Assembly: GCA_961205875.1 (NCBI GenBank)
Contig: OY540811.1
Location: 20,205,248 to 20,269,247 of the forward strand
Length of the DNA stretch: 64,000 bases
Origin: Sialis fuliginosa
Lineage: Eukaryota; Arthropoda; Insecta; Megaloptera; Sialidae
Reading direction: 5' to 3'
Shown: piece by piece, positions 34,022 through 46,680 of the stretch
Layout: each line of letters starts with the position of its first letter
How positions within the stretch are numbered: position 1 is the stretch's first letter
Notes under the pieces: model-generated
Told to the model about the DNA's origin: nothing
Databases searched by the model: none
Seen by the model: only the letters and a program-made list of their open reading frames with translations
Position numbers and translations under genes: made by a program

Positions 34022-35199
34022 AAGATAGAAGATAAATGTAAAAATAGTTATTAATAATTTTTGATTGTATATTCGTTTAATACATACAAATACATTTCAC
34101 CATATTTGATTTGTAGTAGGTACCAATACTTAAACTAAACAAAAACTCCAAAACGAAATTAAAACAGTTCTAAAAATTAATTTTAACAAATAAATAAATA
34201 AATAATATAAATGATAATAAAACTATCATCGGCTTTAGTGAAAAACAAGCCATACTAAAATAAATAATTAAACTTAAAAAATCTTCAGCCGCTATAATGA
34301 AGGAGTCAAATTATAATCAGAATTGATTAGAGCCGATAAAATCTGGTTGTTGATTCAGCATTGCCGTCACAGAGGTCTCTAGATCTTTAACGTGGGTGTA
34401 ATGCTAATGTTGTTTCTAGATACAACAGTGATAAAATCTTTTGGAACTTGAAAGGACCATTGCCGTTAAAATAAATATTTGAAAATACATATACATATAT
34501 GTACATATATAAACTTTTTATAAATGCGTTAGTCAGAAGATTTATTTATATTTGATGGTTATACCCTTTAGATAGATAAATGCCGATAAATATATGTACC
34601 TATATACGAATGTTTAATATGTATAAAAAGAGTTGAAATATTAATGGTCCATGTCTTCAATATGCAGAAATGTTGGTATATCCATAGTATTGGAAGAAAT
34701 ATTTTAGATGATACCTATAATATTAGATACCTACATGATATTTTTAGACAATATATTGAGTTGTTTACATACTGAAGAACTTATACGATAAACGATAGAA
34801 AACGTAAAGTTTAGAAAAAGTAGGTATATATGTCTAAATGCCTGTATATTGTTTATATATATACAAATAAACATACATAATATATTTTCTTAACACGTTC
34901 TAATAATTCATAATATTTTTAATCATTAATTTCAAATAAATTTTGATATTTGATCGGTTATAGAAAATAATATGTATCACAATTTTTTTGTGTCAGTATT
35001 AAGTACGAGTATAAGTGGACTAAATTATATATAAAATAAAATAAAATGATACAGTATATAACGTACAACTGTATATAATTAAGGGAATACATGTAAAAAC
35101 AGCGAGTACGTTGTCTGCAGTCATGTAGGTTAAAAAGAACACGGATTATTATATATAAGGTTTCACAGAGAAAGGAGAAATATGTACAAACAAGCAACT
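34022..35199. other. AT-rich sequence just upstream of the promoter, nothing recognised
   Basis: No transposon ends or long frames. 34,310-34,440 is slightly less AT-rich (GCCGATAAAATCTGG, CCGTCACAGAGGTC). The minus frame 35197-34958 is low-complexity Tyr/Leu. It ends where the CpG-rich promoter begins. Confidence 0.5.
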
Positions 35200-35300
35200 A
35201 CTAGAGAGCTTATGCTACGTACACGAAAGCTTACGACTACACCTGTAGTAAAGTGTCGCCCTGGGGCGGTGATCCCGTGAACTAGCTTGTGAGCGAGTAT

Positions 35301-35310
<10 letters not shown>

Positions 35311-35337
<27 letters not shown>
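35311..35337. repeat. (GT)n microsatellite at the promoter edge
   Basis: A 27-base uninterrupted GT run at the upstream border of the CpG-rich promoter. It causes the Cys/Val- and Thr/His-rich shadow frames on both strands. Confidence 0.95.
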
Positions 35338-35526
35338 GCCCTCACACCATCCCCGCGGGTCCCGCACGCCCGTGTCACGGTTGCGAACAGAGCTGCCATC
35401 TGGGAGCGGCGACGCGGATTGTTTATTGCGCGCGCTCACCGAAAAGAAATCAATTTGATGATGGAGACAGAGTTCACGTACCCGCGCGCACCTCGCCTGT
35501 CGCGCGCGTGTGAGTGTGAGCGAGTA

Positions 35527-35560
35527 CGTGTGTGTGTGTGTATGTGTGTGTGTGTGTGTG
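35527..35560. repeat. Second (GT)n microsatellite in the promoter
   Basis: An almost pure GT run with one TAT interruption, about 190 bases after the first. Alternating purine-pyrimidine tracts can adopt Z-DNA under negative supercoiling. Confidence 0.95.
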
Positions 35561-36247
35561 CGAGTGTTGTTTAATCTGATCGACAAGGGAGGTCGGCGGG
35601 GGTCGCGGAGGTGTCGACACATCAACTGGACTAGACACAACTGCCACGAGCGCGTAGTGCCATTGGGCGAGACGGTGGGCGGAGCGTGTCAAAGACGTGC
35701 CCTCCGTAGCCGGAGGGGAAAAAAACTCGTCGCGGGTGGGAGATACACGAAAAGAAGTAGGGGTACGTATTTTTAGTAGTGGTGGCGGATAGTAGGGGAA
35801 CAAAAATGATGAGAAAGTTTGTGGTGCCGTGTACTTCAGTACGAATCCCCACGGGCCGTGTGAGTGTTATCCCCTCTCCACCGATCGGAGCAATTTGTCG
35901 CACGTTAAAAGAATGTAAGCGGCGGGGCCCCTGCTCCCGGTCCCTACCACGCCAGTGGCCCACGGCTTGCTACCACCCACTGGGCTGCGGCAACTCGCAA
36001 AAATCACCCACAGCAAGAAAAGAACTCGACCGCCGAGACCCGTGTCGTTGCGACCAACTACAGTAATTATCACCTGCTGCCTGTTGTTACAGATTGCTAC
36101 CGTTTTAGATTTTTACACCGCCGTGGGTGTCTATGCGCGCTGCTAGTGCTCCGATACCGTCGCCGCGAGCGCTTTCGCCTTACCGCCGCCGGTCGACTCC
36201 TGGTGCATCACGACAGTGCACGTGGTGACAGTGTTGTTTTGTAGACG

Positions 36248-36253
36248 ATGTGA
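36248..36253 (+). other. Start-stop upstream ORF (ATG TGA) in leader
   Basis: ATG is followed immediately by TGA, 124 bases before the coding ATG. Start-stop elements can stall ribosomes and lower downstream translation. This matters only if the transcription start lies upstream of 36248, which is unproven. Confidence 0.3.
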
Positions 36254-36256
36254 GAC

Positions 36257-36277
36257 ATGGGGCGCGTCGGGACATAG
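36257..36277 (+). other. Short upstream ORF (MGRVGT)
   Basis: A six-codon frame with TAG stop lies four bases after the start-stop element at 36248, in the presumed 5' leader. Together they could tune translation of the Iroquois mRNA. The peptide shows no feature, and existence in mRNA is not shown. Confidence 0.25.
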
Positions 36278-36376
36278 TGAACAGTGTGCTTTATATATTA
36301 CTCTACATATTCGATATTGTTGGTTCATTGTTGTTTAGTGTTGTTGTTCGCCCACGGGTCAGCGGGACCCCACAAC

Positions 36377-36415
36377 ATGTCCCAGTTTGGGTTCCGGACA
36401 TCACCTATTAATCAG
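36377..36415 (+). CDS. ara: Iroquois gene, coding exon 1 (N-terminal 13 residues)
   Basis: This short exon encodes MSQFGFRTSPINQ. The start context CACAACATG fits the insect translation-start preference (AAC/CAAC before ATG). It ends CAG followed by GTCAGT, a good donor at 36416. It joins in phase 0 to the exon at 53005. It lies at the 3' edge of the GC-rich promoter/leader, as expected for a first coding exon. A short N-terminal exon before a Pro/Ser-rich second exon is consistent with insect araucan genes as I know them. It is too short to stand alone, so the assignment rests on position, phase and the start context. Confidence 0.85.
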
Positions 36416-36984
36416 GTCAGTACCTCACAACTGATTTACATCCAATCATTAAACACATAACATACAAACACTCATACACTCTCATGACACTTTAATAACT
36501 AACTGTTGTTATCAACACAAAACTTTCTTGTACTCTAGCGTGTATATTACGTGTTTTATTACTCTTGTAATTATTCTAAACTACTATGTTCAACACTAAA
36601 ACTATAATAATAAAAGTATAATATGAAAAAAATTATATGATTTAATATACATATATGTTGATGGCTATTATTATTATATTATATTATGGTTGAATGTGTG
36701 TGTGTATATATGTACCTATATATAAAGTATATATGAAAAGTATGTATTGAACCATACATATTTAAAAAAATAAAATTTGAAAGAAATGTATTCTTGAATA
36801 CACTTGGTGTATGGAGGTAACTTCCTTAGAATACTCAAATTGTATTTAAAATAATATCATATACATATACATTATACATACTTAGTTATGTTTATATACA
36901 CACACAATGTACATCCACATGTATATATGCAGTAGAAGTGTGTGAGTAGGAGTAAAGATAGAGAGTTAGATTGGTGGGTTTAGT

Positions 36985-37110
36985 TTTGGGAAAATGGCAA
37001 TCGTGGAAAACCGCTGCAAAGACAGGGTCGCAAATCCGGACAAAGAACCGGTACTTTACCGGTTACGCGTACTTAATGACGGCCCGTCAAACGCAAACTT
37101 GACGAATTTT
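36985..37110. promoter_or_regulatory. GC-richer island early in intron 1 (candidate enhancer)
   Basis: It runs from GAAAATGGCAATCGTGGAAA to CAAACTTGACGAATTTT and includes ACCGGTACTTTACCGGTTAC. It is unique, without transposon ends, 570 bases into intron 1. CGTGGAAAAC resembles a Suppressor-of-Hairless site but differs from the consensus, so no factor is assigned. Confidence 0.28.
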
Positions 37111-38109
37111 ATTCTCTGTATCAATCTTTATAACTTATTTAAACGTAAATGGTAAAATATATATCATGTTTGATATTATAATATGTATTTAAATCAGTAA
37201 AATTTATTTGATTTGTTTTGTTTGCTGTATGATAAACTAATAAGCATTGATTTTTTTATTTATAAACAATTCATTATTAATTATATTAATAGGCAAAAGC
37301 TATAACTAAATAATGAGAATTTTAAAATTATTTTTTTAATAGATAAACAATTTATAAAATGTAATTAACGATTTATATCAGAATAAAAAAAAAACTAAAA
37401 ATATTATTTTAGTAGGTACTTACATTAATATCACTACAATTTATTTTAATCCTATTTGTTAACTAAAGATAAACGAATAATCCCTATAGATTACCTATAT
37501 ATTATATATAATACTATATATTAAACAATAGATGTAGGCAAATTTAATATTCTTTTTATTTTATATAGTTAACCGTTTAATATAAATACTGAAAGTTAAA
37601 TATTTCCATTAAAAAAATAATATCATAATAAATATTATTAACATAATTACAGACTTAGTAGGTACATATATATTAATTAATGCAATTTAAATTGTAAACA
37701 TTTTATTCAACATTTAAATAAAATTGAATCCGTGTTTTGATTTACTATCTAGAAAGACAATAGTAAAGATTTCGTGACAAATAGCTTTAATTAGCAAAAC
37801 TATAATTCATTCAACAAACAAGGGAACTGCAATAAATAATAACTATATTAAGTAAACACGCGTTTATATTATATATTAGTGAAAACGAATGTATATTTAA
37901 ATAATATACATAAATAAATAATATATACACATGCAATTTATGTTTTATAAAATTACTTTATTTTTTACATTTTTAAATACTTAGGTATTATTTAATTAGT
38001 AAGAGTTCAATTTTTATATCAAACAAAACTTTGGTAAAATATTATTATAATATTGATAATTGATTTTACCAAATATCAATATTATCTATTGTTTAATAAC
38101 ATCACAACT

Positions 38110-38259
38110 ACAATTGTAATTTTGCCTTAATGCGTGCCTGAACTTTTTAGTGAATTTAAATTATTAGTACTTATCACAACAAACTTTGATTTCTTTAGTT
38201 CATTTTAACACATTTAAAAAAAAATCAATTGTAACTTTTTCTTAATACGTGCCTGAACA
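38110..38259 (+). repeat. Two-copy direct repeat
   Basis: CAATTGTAATTTTGCCTTAA with TGCGTGCCTGAAC (38112) recurs as CAATTGTAACTTTTTCTTAA with TACGTGCCTGAAC (38227), 115 bases apart, with similar intervening ATCACAACA and TTTAAATT words. A local duplication. Confidence 0.6.
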
Positions 38260-39239
38260 AATTATTTTGTATAGGTTTTATATTTTGGTTTAATTTATCA
38301 ATCAACAACACAACTTCTGTTGAGTTTTTTTTGGTCATTTTCATATATTTTTAATATATCAAATCAAATGAATATTTTCTTTAATACAGTTATCAAGTAA
38401 TCATACTATATTATAGCCTAAGCTAGTTCTAGAATTTTAGAATTTTTAACAGTGAAAGTCCCCTAAATTCGATTATTGTGTAAATAAGAACAAACAAACA
38501 CTTAGGTGAAATTTTTAAAAACTATAAAAAAGGATTTATTGTTCATAAAACGACGTACAGACTAAAAAAATCAGAATATTTTCATTTTACAGACGAATCT
38601 TGAATGAATTTATGTAAAAGTATGTATTATTTAAAATAATTGTTAATTTTACTAAAGAAGTCTTTAAAATTTTTTCTTGTGTATTTTTCATAAATTACAT
38701 TTTTGAAGACTTTGCAGATGACTATAAGAAATGTTTCCCTATAAACCTTTTTTGATATACATTTCTTTTTGTATCTTATATATTTTATTTATTCCACAAT
38801 AAACGGCTACACATAATTCAACAAATTGTCAATTATAAATTACACAATCTGTGAAATATATTCTCAGGTTATTAATTAGGGCGTGACATGAAATCAATCA
38901 ATTAAAAAATGTGTACATGTAATGTAAAACACCACAGTGTTACTATCAATAAATTAAAACAAACGGTATACCTTGGAAACCCGCTGAGCGAATTTTGGCG
39001 CGAGTATATGTGTATTTGTATATACTTAAGTGTATGTGTGTGTGTGTCATTGGCGGGTGTGAAATTATAATTTTAAATGAGCTTAATGATTTAATAAAAA
39101 AATGATTTTATGTATCAATGATACCAGCATATTTCCATAAATATTCTTCTATAATAGCGTAAATAAGAGTGATCTATAAATAATTTTTCAAAGCAATTAA
39201 AATTATGATGAAAATAATGATGAAGTTAAATCTTTCATA

Positions 39240-39370
39240 AAATATTTATAGCCACGATACTGCTTAGAAAAATTATCTAACTATTGGTAAAAATTGCATT
39301 GAAATCGGTTCAGTAATTTCCGAGTTTATAAGCCTCACACAAATGAACATTCTTTTTTATATATAGAGAT
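39240..39370 (+). repeat. Retroposon 3' end (GAAATCGGTTCAGTA type), copy 1
   Basis: TTGAAATCGGTTCAGTAATT followed by TCCGAGTTTATAAGCC and an ATATATAGAGATA tail. This is the familiar 3' end of RTE-like retroposons in insects. Copy 2 is at 52200. Confidence 0.6.
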
Positions 39371-40369
39371 ATTTTCAATACTTATGTATATTTTCATTTT
39401 TGTACAAATATTTGTAGAAAAGATATTGTTTTTATTTAATAAAATTCTAAATCGCAGGTTTTTCTTAATTTTCTTAAGGGTGAGAGGGGTAGATCTGGCT
39501 TAATTATATCTTTCATTATTTAGATTATTGTTTGACCTGATACAAAAGAAATCATTTCTAAAATCTAATAAAAAAAAACATTATTTAATTCAGTTAGAAC
39601 GGGAGATACTTTGTTAATCTAAATCAGTGAAAAAACTCAGATAGATAGTAAAGACATGGATTTACGTATCAGTTAGTGATTTTAGATTTAAATACTGATG
39701 AATCAATTAAAACAGTCATTAAGTAATTGACGAATCAATCAATTAACCTTACGCTGAATATTTATATTATTGTCTTATTAAATATACCCTCATGAATCAT
39801 AAATTATTGATGGATGCGTTCATCATTGATACGAGAAACAATTTATACTTTCTCATTCCACACTTGATGAAATTTTACATAAATATCCATATACTTATTG
39901 TAAAACATATCATCTCGAAGAATTTAATTTTGTTCTCACAATCTGTTCTAACATACTCCTTGAACTTTTTTACAATAAGAACAGTTAAAATCATTGCCGC
40001 CGATTGCAGTCTTTATCATTATTAGAAGTAGACGTAGTATACAGACTTTATTTTCTAATATAATTTTGGAAAAATTAGATTTGTTATTGGCTATTCCTCT
40101 AAAGATGTTTATTTAAATTATTATTAAAAACAAAATATTTATACGTATTAAATACCGGTATTTTTTCATCAATACCGCGATATCTTAATACTTAATTAGA
40201 CCTTGTTAGTGTTATCACAAATTCAGAGATTAAAAATATTATTTTTTGTAAAATAATAATAAAAATCTGAATATTTTTTCTTTAAAAAATATGATACCTA
40301 CAATTACACGGTGATTACTTAATTAACAAATGAGAAGAGATGAGTATAATTTTTAAGATCTGCCACTGG

Positions 40370-40620
40370 TGTACACATACACAGTACGCATGTATGTATG
40401 TGTGTGATCGCGACGCGATAACTGAGTGACTAAATTATTACAGCAGGTTGGTGCGGCGTTAGGTTGAAATAGTGTTTAAGTCCACTTAGAGCCCCGTGTC
40501 GTTATCTGGTGGCCCGATCGGGCCGGAAGAGCAACGAGCACCCGCCGAGGTGTTGTTGTAGTTGCGCCGTGGCCCAACATCTGGTCGCGGGTAGCGCGAT
40601 CATTCATGTGATCTTAAGTC
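40370..40620. promoter_or_regulatory. GC-rich island in intron 1 (strong candidate regulatory element)
   Basis: This is the most GC-rich block in intron 1, with GATCGCGACGCGATAACTGA, TGGTGCGGCGTTAGG, the palindromic GGCCCGATCGGGCC (40510-40523) and CACCCGCCGAGGTG. It carries no transposon ends. The frame 40509-40718 has no recognisable protein. It could be an enhancer, a Polycomb-type element or an alternative promoter. Confidence 0.35.
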
Positions 40621-41096
40621 ACACGGTACTCATTTATGATTATAAAGGCTTTTATTGCGTATTGTTGAATAGGAAATGTGTAAACAAATTTTATATTATT
40701 CTTCTATATCATTCATAAGACAAAAGGAATAAGTCCACTTAACACACAATTGAGGAAATGATGTTTTATTTTTATATTACCTATGTACCTACAACATGCA
40801 TATAAAAGTGTTTCTCATTTTTATTGGCGAATAAATTTATTTGTAAAGTTAACATAAGAAATTAAGTTATTTCAAGATAACTACATAGTAGATACAAAAA
40901 AAATTAGAAGTATCTATCAATTAACTAAAATTTTGACAGAATTAATTTTATTTTCTTATCATTAAATTAAATTATTGTTAATTTCTTATATATTTTTTTC
41001 TGAAACTTCACTAATCAAGTAGGTACCTTGAAAAAAATTGTATTAGTAGACATAAATTAAGAAAATACACTATTTTTAAAATAATATATAGGTATA

Positions 41097-41640
41097 AGGT
41101 ACTGGCACCAGTTACGGCAGCTATAAGAGCAAGGTTTACTGTTTTTGTGATTGACGGGCTTCTTTTTTGTAATTCTCATGATCTCATATTACTAATGAAA
41201 ACAAGTAACTCTTTATTTAATCAATTTAATTATCAAAGTCCGCAAATATAGTTTTTTTTTTAATTATAGCCTTTTATTATTTTATGTTTTTTCTCGAGTA
41301 ATGGATAAAGTAAAACCAGTAATGAGCACGCAGTGATGGATACTTGCTAATGATTATAAAATGATAAGTACTACGACACAAAAGATATTAAAGAAAGAAT
41401 CGTCAAATTTGAAACAATGTAAAGCAGTGGCTATGATAATATAATAATTAGTTTAAATGTACACCATTTTGACACCTATTGGGCGATTGTCATAAAATCA
41501 CACTGTAAGACAGTTAAATATATATAGATTAATATTCAGAAATGGTAGTAATCAAATATCAACATATATTTGTAATATAGTACTTTTAATTAAAAAATAG
41601 CCATTACTGGGGTCTTTGCCAAGACTGCGGTGCCATAAGT
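41097..41640. mobile_element. AGGTACTGGCACCA MITE, copy 1
   Basis: TA followed by AGGTACTGGCACCAGTTACG; the right end is eroded (GACTGCGGTGCCATAAGT). The interior matches copy 2 (46681-47200) in inverted orientation: GGGCTTCTTTTTTGTAATTC here, GAATTACAAAAAGAAGCCC there, and CCAGTAATG...GATACTTGCTAATGAT mirrored as well. Confidence 0.7.
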
Positions 41641-42599
41641 TTATTTTATTTTTGTCGTAAAACTAATAAAAATATTTCTATATTAGTTATACATTAGCAT
41701 CTTAAAACATTGTATCTTATCGAAGGATCTATAGAAATAAAATATTTTATCGATATAAAACCGAAAACGTTTTGACGACAGTCAGTTGAATGTTTTAATT
41801 TTTTTCTGTAAACTCGTTTAGTAACAGCTCATGTAACATATCTGAGAACTACTGTAGCCGGCATCGAACACGAAAGTTGTTTTAAAAAATCAACACAAGC
41901 GCTTTTAAGCATTATTTTAAGATTCAATCAAATATCCATTAATTTAAAATTATTACTCAATCAAATTATATTATCGACGTAAAACAGTTCTAAAGAATTA
42001 AATATACATAGGTACTTGTAAAAGGAGATATAAATATGTCTATTTATTATCGGGATATTTTTCTTTATATCTTTTCGTTTTATTGGTTATGTTGCGATAT
42101 TTACATATCAGTAAATAAGTGTATTTCAAAATTTTAATGGTATTATTTAAAGTAATTTAAATGTATGATGATATTTTAACATGTTTATACATAATAATTA
42201 TTAACTATAAGTGGAATAAAATGTTAAAGATAGCAATGAAACTGTTGATTTTTATGAATAATAATATAAGTAAAGATAACTTGTATGAAAACATTAAACA
42301 TTATTGTAATGTTATTAGTATAATAGGTATATCAGTTACATTTATATAATTTTAAAAATATATAGATTTCCAGAAATATTATTACATTTAAATTTAATTA
42401 AAAAATGTATTTTAAGTTTTTATTTGTATTTGTATTATTTTGTATTAAAAGTATATCTGACATATATTCCGATGATTCAAACATTCTTAAATTGACGTAT
42501 TTAAAATAGCGTTGGTTTTGTGAATGAGCTACACCGAAGGATGGATATTTAGTAGATGGTTGTTTAAATAGAGGCAGATGGCCCGAGGAGACCAATTAC

Positions 42600-42770
42600 A
42601 AGAATTTATAAAACGGGCATTTGACACTTGCCGTTTATATATTCTCTTTCGTTTGATTTAAATGATGACCGCCAGTTTGTTCGTTGACGTACGAAACCTG
42701 CTTCGTAACTATCATCAACAACAGCAAACGGACTTGGAACGTTAGTTTGCATGATACGTATTTCTTGCGT
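42600..42770. promoter_or_regulatory. Less AT-rich unique island in intron 1
   Basis: Contains ATGATGACCGCCAGTTTGTT, CGTTGACGTACGAAACCTGC and AACAGCAAACGGACTTGG; unique and free of transposon ends. Candidate enhancer by composition only. Confidence 0.22.
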
Positions 42771-44110
42771 GCCTGTATGTATGTATTTGTGTGAGTATTT
42801 TAATAGGGGGTAATTAACAGCCGTGTTAAGAAAATAACTACTTGATTATTATTTGTAAAAATATTTACCTTGATGAATTTGAAGCGATTATAAAATTATA
42901 GTTGTGTATAAGGTGACTTTAAAAATGTTGCTTCGAAATTGATATCATATTGTTTTATGTAGCTAGGTACTGTATAAAATAAAGTAGGTATTTGAGAGGT
43001 CATGAATCGAAAATAACGTATGTGTGCCTATCTGTTGGTTTGTTTAATAACCAAAACGGTGAAAATTATTTAAAAAAATAGTTGTACTCTTTTATACAGT
43101 TGATGTTCATATTAAGTATATTTGTACATTTTTGAGATTTTCTGCAGTGTGTAGTAAAAATGTTGATTAATAACAAATCGTTTTATAAATAGGTATTATG
43201 GTCACAGCAGTTTATTATGATTAAAAAAACTTTGTTATAAAATTATATTATCAACATATGAAAAAGACAAAAAGATATTATAAGAGATTGTATACAACTT
43301 AAAAACTATATTAATTAAATTAGTAGATATTATTGACATATAGGTAAAAATTAAATATGATAAATTATAATTTATTATATGCATAACCTCCAAGTCTATT
43401 GAAAATATACCCTCCAATCAATTAGATAAAACTTAAGAACCTATACATGTGTTCAATTAATATATCATTCAGTATTTCTGTTTCATTAGTAGACATTGAA
43501 CAATAAAAAACATTGCTTACATTATATATAACATTTTCTATCAACACAAAACCACTATAAAACAGTTTACCATTCTTGACTGAAAACCAGTCTATCGGCA
43601 CAGATACATTATTAATAATAAAATATATATATATACTTATCAATATGTACATCACCAACACATTAATATACATGTTTCTTCAGAACTCTCATCATATACT
43701 GGTTAAACGACATAGAAATTAATATTTCGCATACGTACACGTAACGCACAACTTGTAACATGTTTTAACTTTGCAAAATGCGTAGAGAATTAATTTCAAT
43801 AAGGTATTAAACTGAATATTTTATCTTTTATGTAATATATATATGTTCACATTTATTTTAACAAGTTGGAATTCTCAGAGTTGTAGGATAAATTCTCACA
43901 CAAAGTTGTTGAATAGTTTTCATAGAAATTTATTTGATATACGGTTGTTACAACTTTAAAGTATTTGTTCATATGAAGAATGATTTATTTTATTGCCGTT
44001 AATTGCAAGTTACGAATGTATCAAAATATTAATAAGCAATTAGAATATATCAAAACTATTTTGAATTAGTAACATTTTTATATTTAAATTAAAATACTAT
44101 TGCATCATAT

Positions 44111-44311
44111 TATATAAGGATTTGCGGAACAAAATCGGATGAGTCAATTTTTGCAAATTAAAACTTTTTCTGTCTTTTTATAGTAGATTTGTTAGCTTTT
44201 GTTCCGCGACACGTATTAAAGCCATTTATAGAGGTTTTAGCAATATTTGATTCGTGATCTTTGGTCAGTCGATTCAGTGATGGATTTATCCGGTTTTGCT
44301 CCGCATATATA
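44111..44311. mobile_element. Short TIR MITE with TATATAWGC-GGARCAAAAYCGGAT ends
   Basis: TGCGGAACAAAATCGGAT at 44123 and the inverted right end TGCGGAGCAAAACCGGAT match at 16 of 18 positions, and TATATA lies at both edges. About 200 bases, no coding capacity; a third TTTTGTTCCGCG word lies inside. Confidence 0.55.
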
Positions 44312-44889
44312 AAATGTTTGTATGTATACTTTCCTTTATCCCATATGAAACATTATGTATTAAACACAAAAGTGATTTAATATCATCAACAAAAAGAAAA
44401 AAGAGCACACACACACACACACATTTTTATCCCATAACACTTATTCATTTTAATATTTACTACACTACAACAAAAAACTGTCCATGTCAAACAAGAACAA
44501 ATAATATGTAAACCACTGTTAACAATAATGTCATCTTTCTCCAACACCACCGCATTAACTTACAAAATACAATAATATGTTTACATAGGACTTTTCGCAC
44601 CTTTTCTCCCCTCCTTAACAATAAGGGGGCAACCCCCTAATGCTTTTGAAACGCCAAATTTCACCCATCAAAATAAATATATTAAATCGTTATAAATCAT
44701 GCTTAAGTAGGGGATTCCTGCGTTAGATCCTGAATAAATATAAAACCCGTAGCTACTGTACATAATGTATAAAGTGGTTTTTGTATATTGTTATATACAG
44801 TTACGGAAGGATAGACAGGGATAATGTTTCAGTGTTAATTGTTTGGTGGATTCGAAATATGGCTGTACATATGTACATACCTTTTTGAG

Positions 44890-44925
44890 TTCTTTTTTTT
44901 CGACGGCGGCCATTTTGAATAAAGC
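44890..44925. promoter_or_regulatory. YY1/Pho-type site GGCGGCCATTTTG in intron 1
   Basis: CGACGGCGGCCATTTTGAAT carries the inverted form of the AAAATGGCGGCC word at 24159. GCCATTTT is the YY1/Pho core. A single site proves nothing, but the recurrence of a 12-base GC-rich word in AT-rich DNA is notable. Confidence 0.25.
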
Positions 44926-46374
44926 GTATGTGAGTATTCTTTATTTTTATATGTTTCTGTTATTTATTTTATGGTTGTAATGATTTTATAATATTCTCTT
45001 TGTTTTTTATTTAACAAAAAAACAACGCATTTTTTGATAGGTACCTACTTTAATTTAAAGGTAGAAATTAATCAACTGCATTTCTCATAAAAAATGACAT
45101 ATACTTTACTTAGGTATATATTTACTTACAATTAGATAAAATATTTGAGTACCTATCAACTTATTAAATATGCATATATGTATATAGAGTAATGTATGTA
45201 TATAAAGTTCTAAAAATTATTTAAAAAATTTTTAAACACAGTAAAACGTTGTAATACATAATAATTTATTAAATCAGTAGGCAACTATAAAATGATTATC
45301 GTTTAAATTATATTTTAAGTACACAGGTATATCGTTTTATCATTATCTTATAAAATTAATATTTCAAAACAAGAGTGCTGATAACACAAATGACGGTTAT
45401 TAAATCGGTTTTAGATGTTAGATGAGAAAAACCGCTATCACTAATACAAATAATCAATATAAGTTTATTCTAACAAAAATACTTGTGCATTTTTAATGTT
45501 AATTACGTGTTATATTATTTGATTAATTATTATCTTGATGTGCAGGACTGGCTGCACTTTAAGAAAATAAAATTATTTATTATTTATTAATTATTAAATT
45601 TTGACAAACAATAGTTACCTTTTTCGATTATTCAATATTTTTATGATTGATTTTTAAGTTTATTATTTATTCGTGAGTCGAACAAAGTGATTTTTGTTAA
45701 TGCTATAAATCGAATTAACCATAATCAAATCGATTTTTTATAGTTTTTTATTTGAGATAGGTAATATAATGTAAACAGATTATGAAGAAATGCAAATATG
45801 AATTGATTTAAAAAAAGATTAAAAAATTCCTGGTAAAAAACCATCCGTCCCTGTATCTTTTTAATTTTCAACAACACTTTTACACCTATGTAGTTGTATT
45901 GATATATGTAATAAAAATGAATACTACATTATGTACAATTAGTAATAACAAGGTATTCAAATATTACAGTGTACTGATAAGGCATGTGTAATTGATTATA
46001 ACTGTATGTTTTTTTATTATATATTTAATGTAATACAAAATGGTGGAGATAAAAGGAACAAATATTTTTATTATTAATTGAAAATGAATATGTATTTTGT
46101 GATAATAGTTATTAAAAAAAAGTTGCACACTATATGTTTGTGTACATAATGCAATCGATGCAATTTATTAAACACGAGAAATATTTGTGCATCCTACTGA
46201 TAGGTATTATAATTTTATCACAAAACATGCATTCATATGTCTCGACAATTTTTATTTATTTACTTACTTAACATATATTATTATAAGTGTAATACAATAG
46301 CACCTTGTCGTATTTTTTTAATTGTAATTTCTGAAAGTAGAAATATTTTTGATTTCCCATTTGAAAATTTCCAT

Positions 46375-46640
46375 TTATTTTTCCGTTTCAAGTCGAAATA
46401 AAGGTGTTTCTTGTTTGTCTGTACTCTAAATCTTATCACTCTTAAGAACAGAAGGGGTTTTAATGGAACTTTATTTGCTAGATGGATCTCATATAAAAAT
46501 AATCAACCCGGGTGGTAGTGGTATTCCATTTTTTTTTTTCAAAATATTTCAATAACGGTGATTGCGACGTGAAAATTGATTTATAGGATACTTTTTGTCT
46601 AGTTACCTTCGGTTTTTAGTAATTTTTTTCAAAAACTGTC
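46375..46640 (+). repeat. Distant relative of repeat family X
   Basis: TTTCCGTTTCAAGTCGAAAT, GTTTGTCTGTA and CAAAATATTTCAATAACGG..GACGTGAAAATTGATTTATAGGA follow the same order as family X (7130-7440) but are strongly diverged. Confidence 0.35.
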
Positions 46641-46680
46641 TCTTATCAGCACGTTTTTATTTGTAAATAAGTATAAAATA

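Larger units (their letters stand above)
35200..36376 (+). promoter_or_regulatory. ara: GC/CpG-rich promoter and 5' leader of the Iroquois gene
   Basis: Composition changes abruptly from AT-rich to GC/CpG-rich at about 35,200 and back again just after exon 1, making this the most CpG-dense stretch of the window. It sits directly upstream of the start codon, so promoter plus 5' UTR is the natural reading. Many overlapping open frames on both strands here are a side effect of GC content and (GT)n runs, and none looks like protein. A possible splice acceptor (TGCCTGTTGTTACAG, ending 36092) suggests the leader may include a 5' UTR intron. A TATATATT at 36292 lies about 35 bases before a weak initiator-like TTCATT at 36324; this spacing is slightly long, so I do not assign a start site. 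Confidence 0.7.

Noticed and set aside
35215-35803. Several 70-140 codon frames on both strands in the promoter
   Set aside because: They are readings of GC-rich DNA and (GT)n runs (poly-Thr/His or Cys/Val). They overlap one another on both strands, and none shows a domain.
36292-36330. TATA box plus initiator as the transcription start
   Set aside because: Spacing is about 35 bases instead of about 30 and the initiator match is imperfect; TATATA words are common in this sequence.
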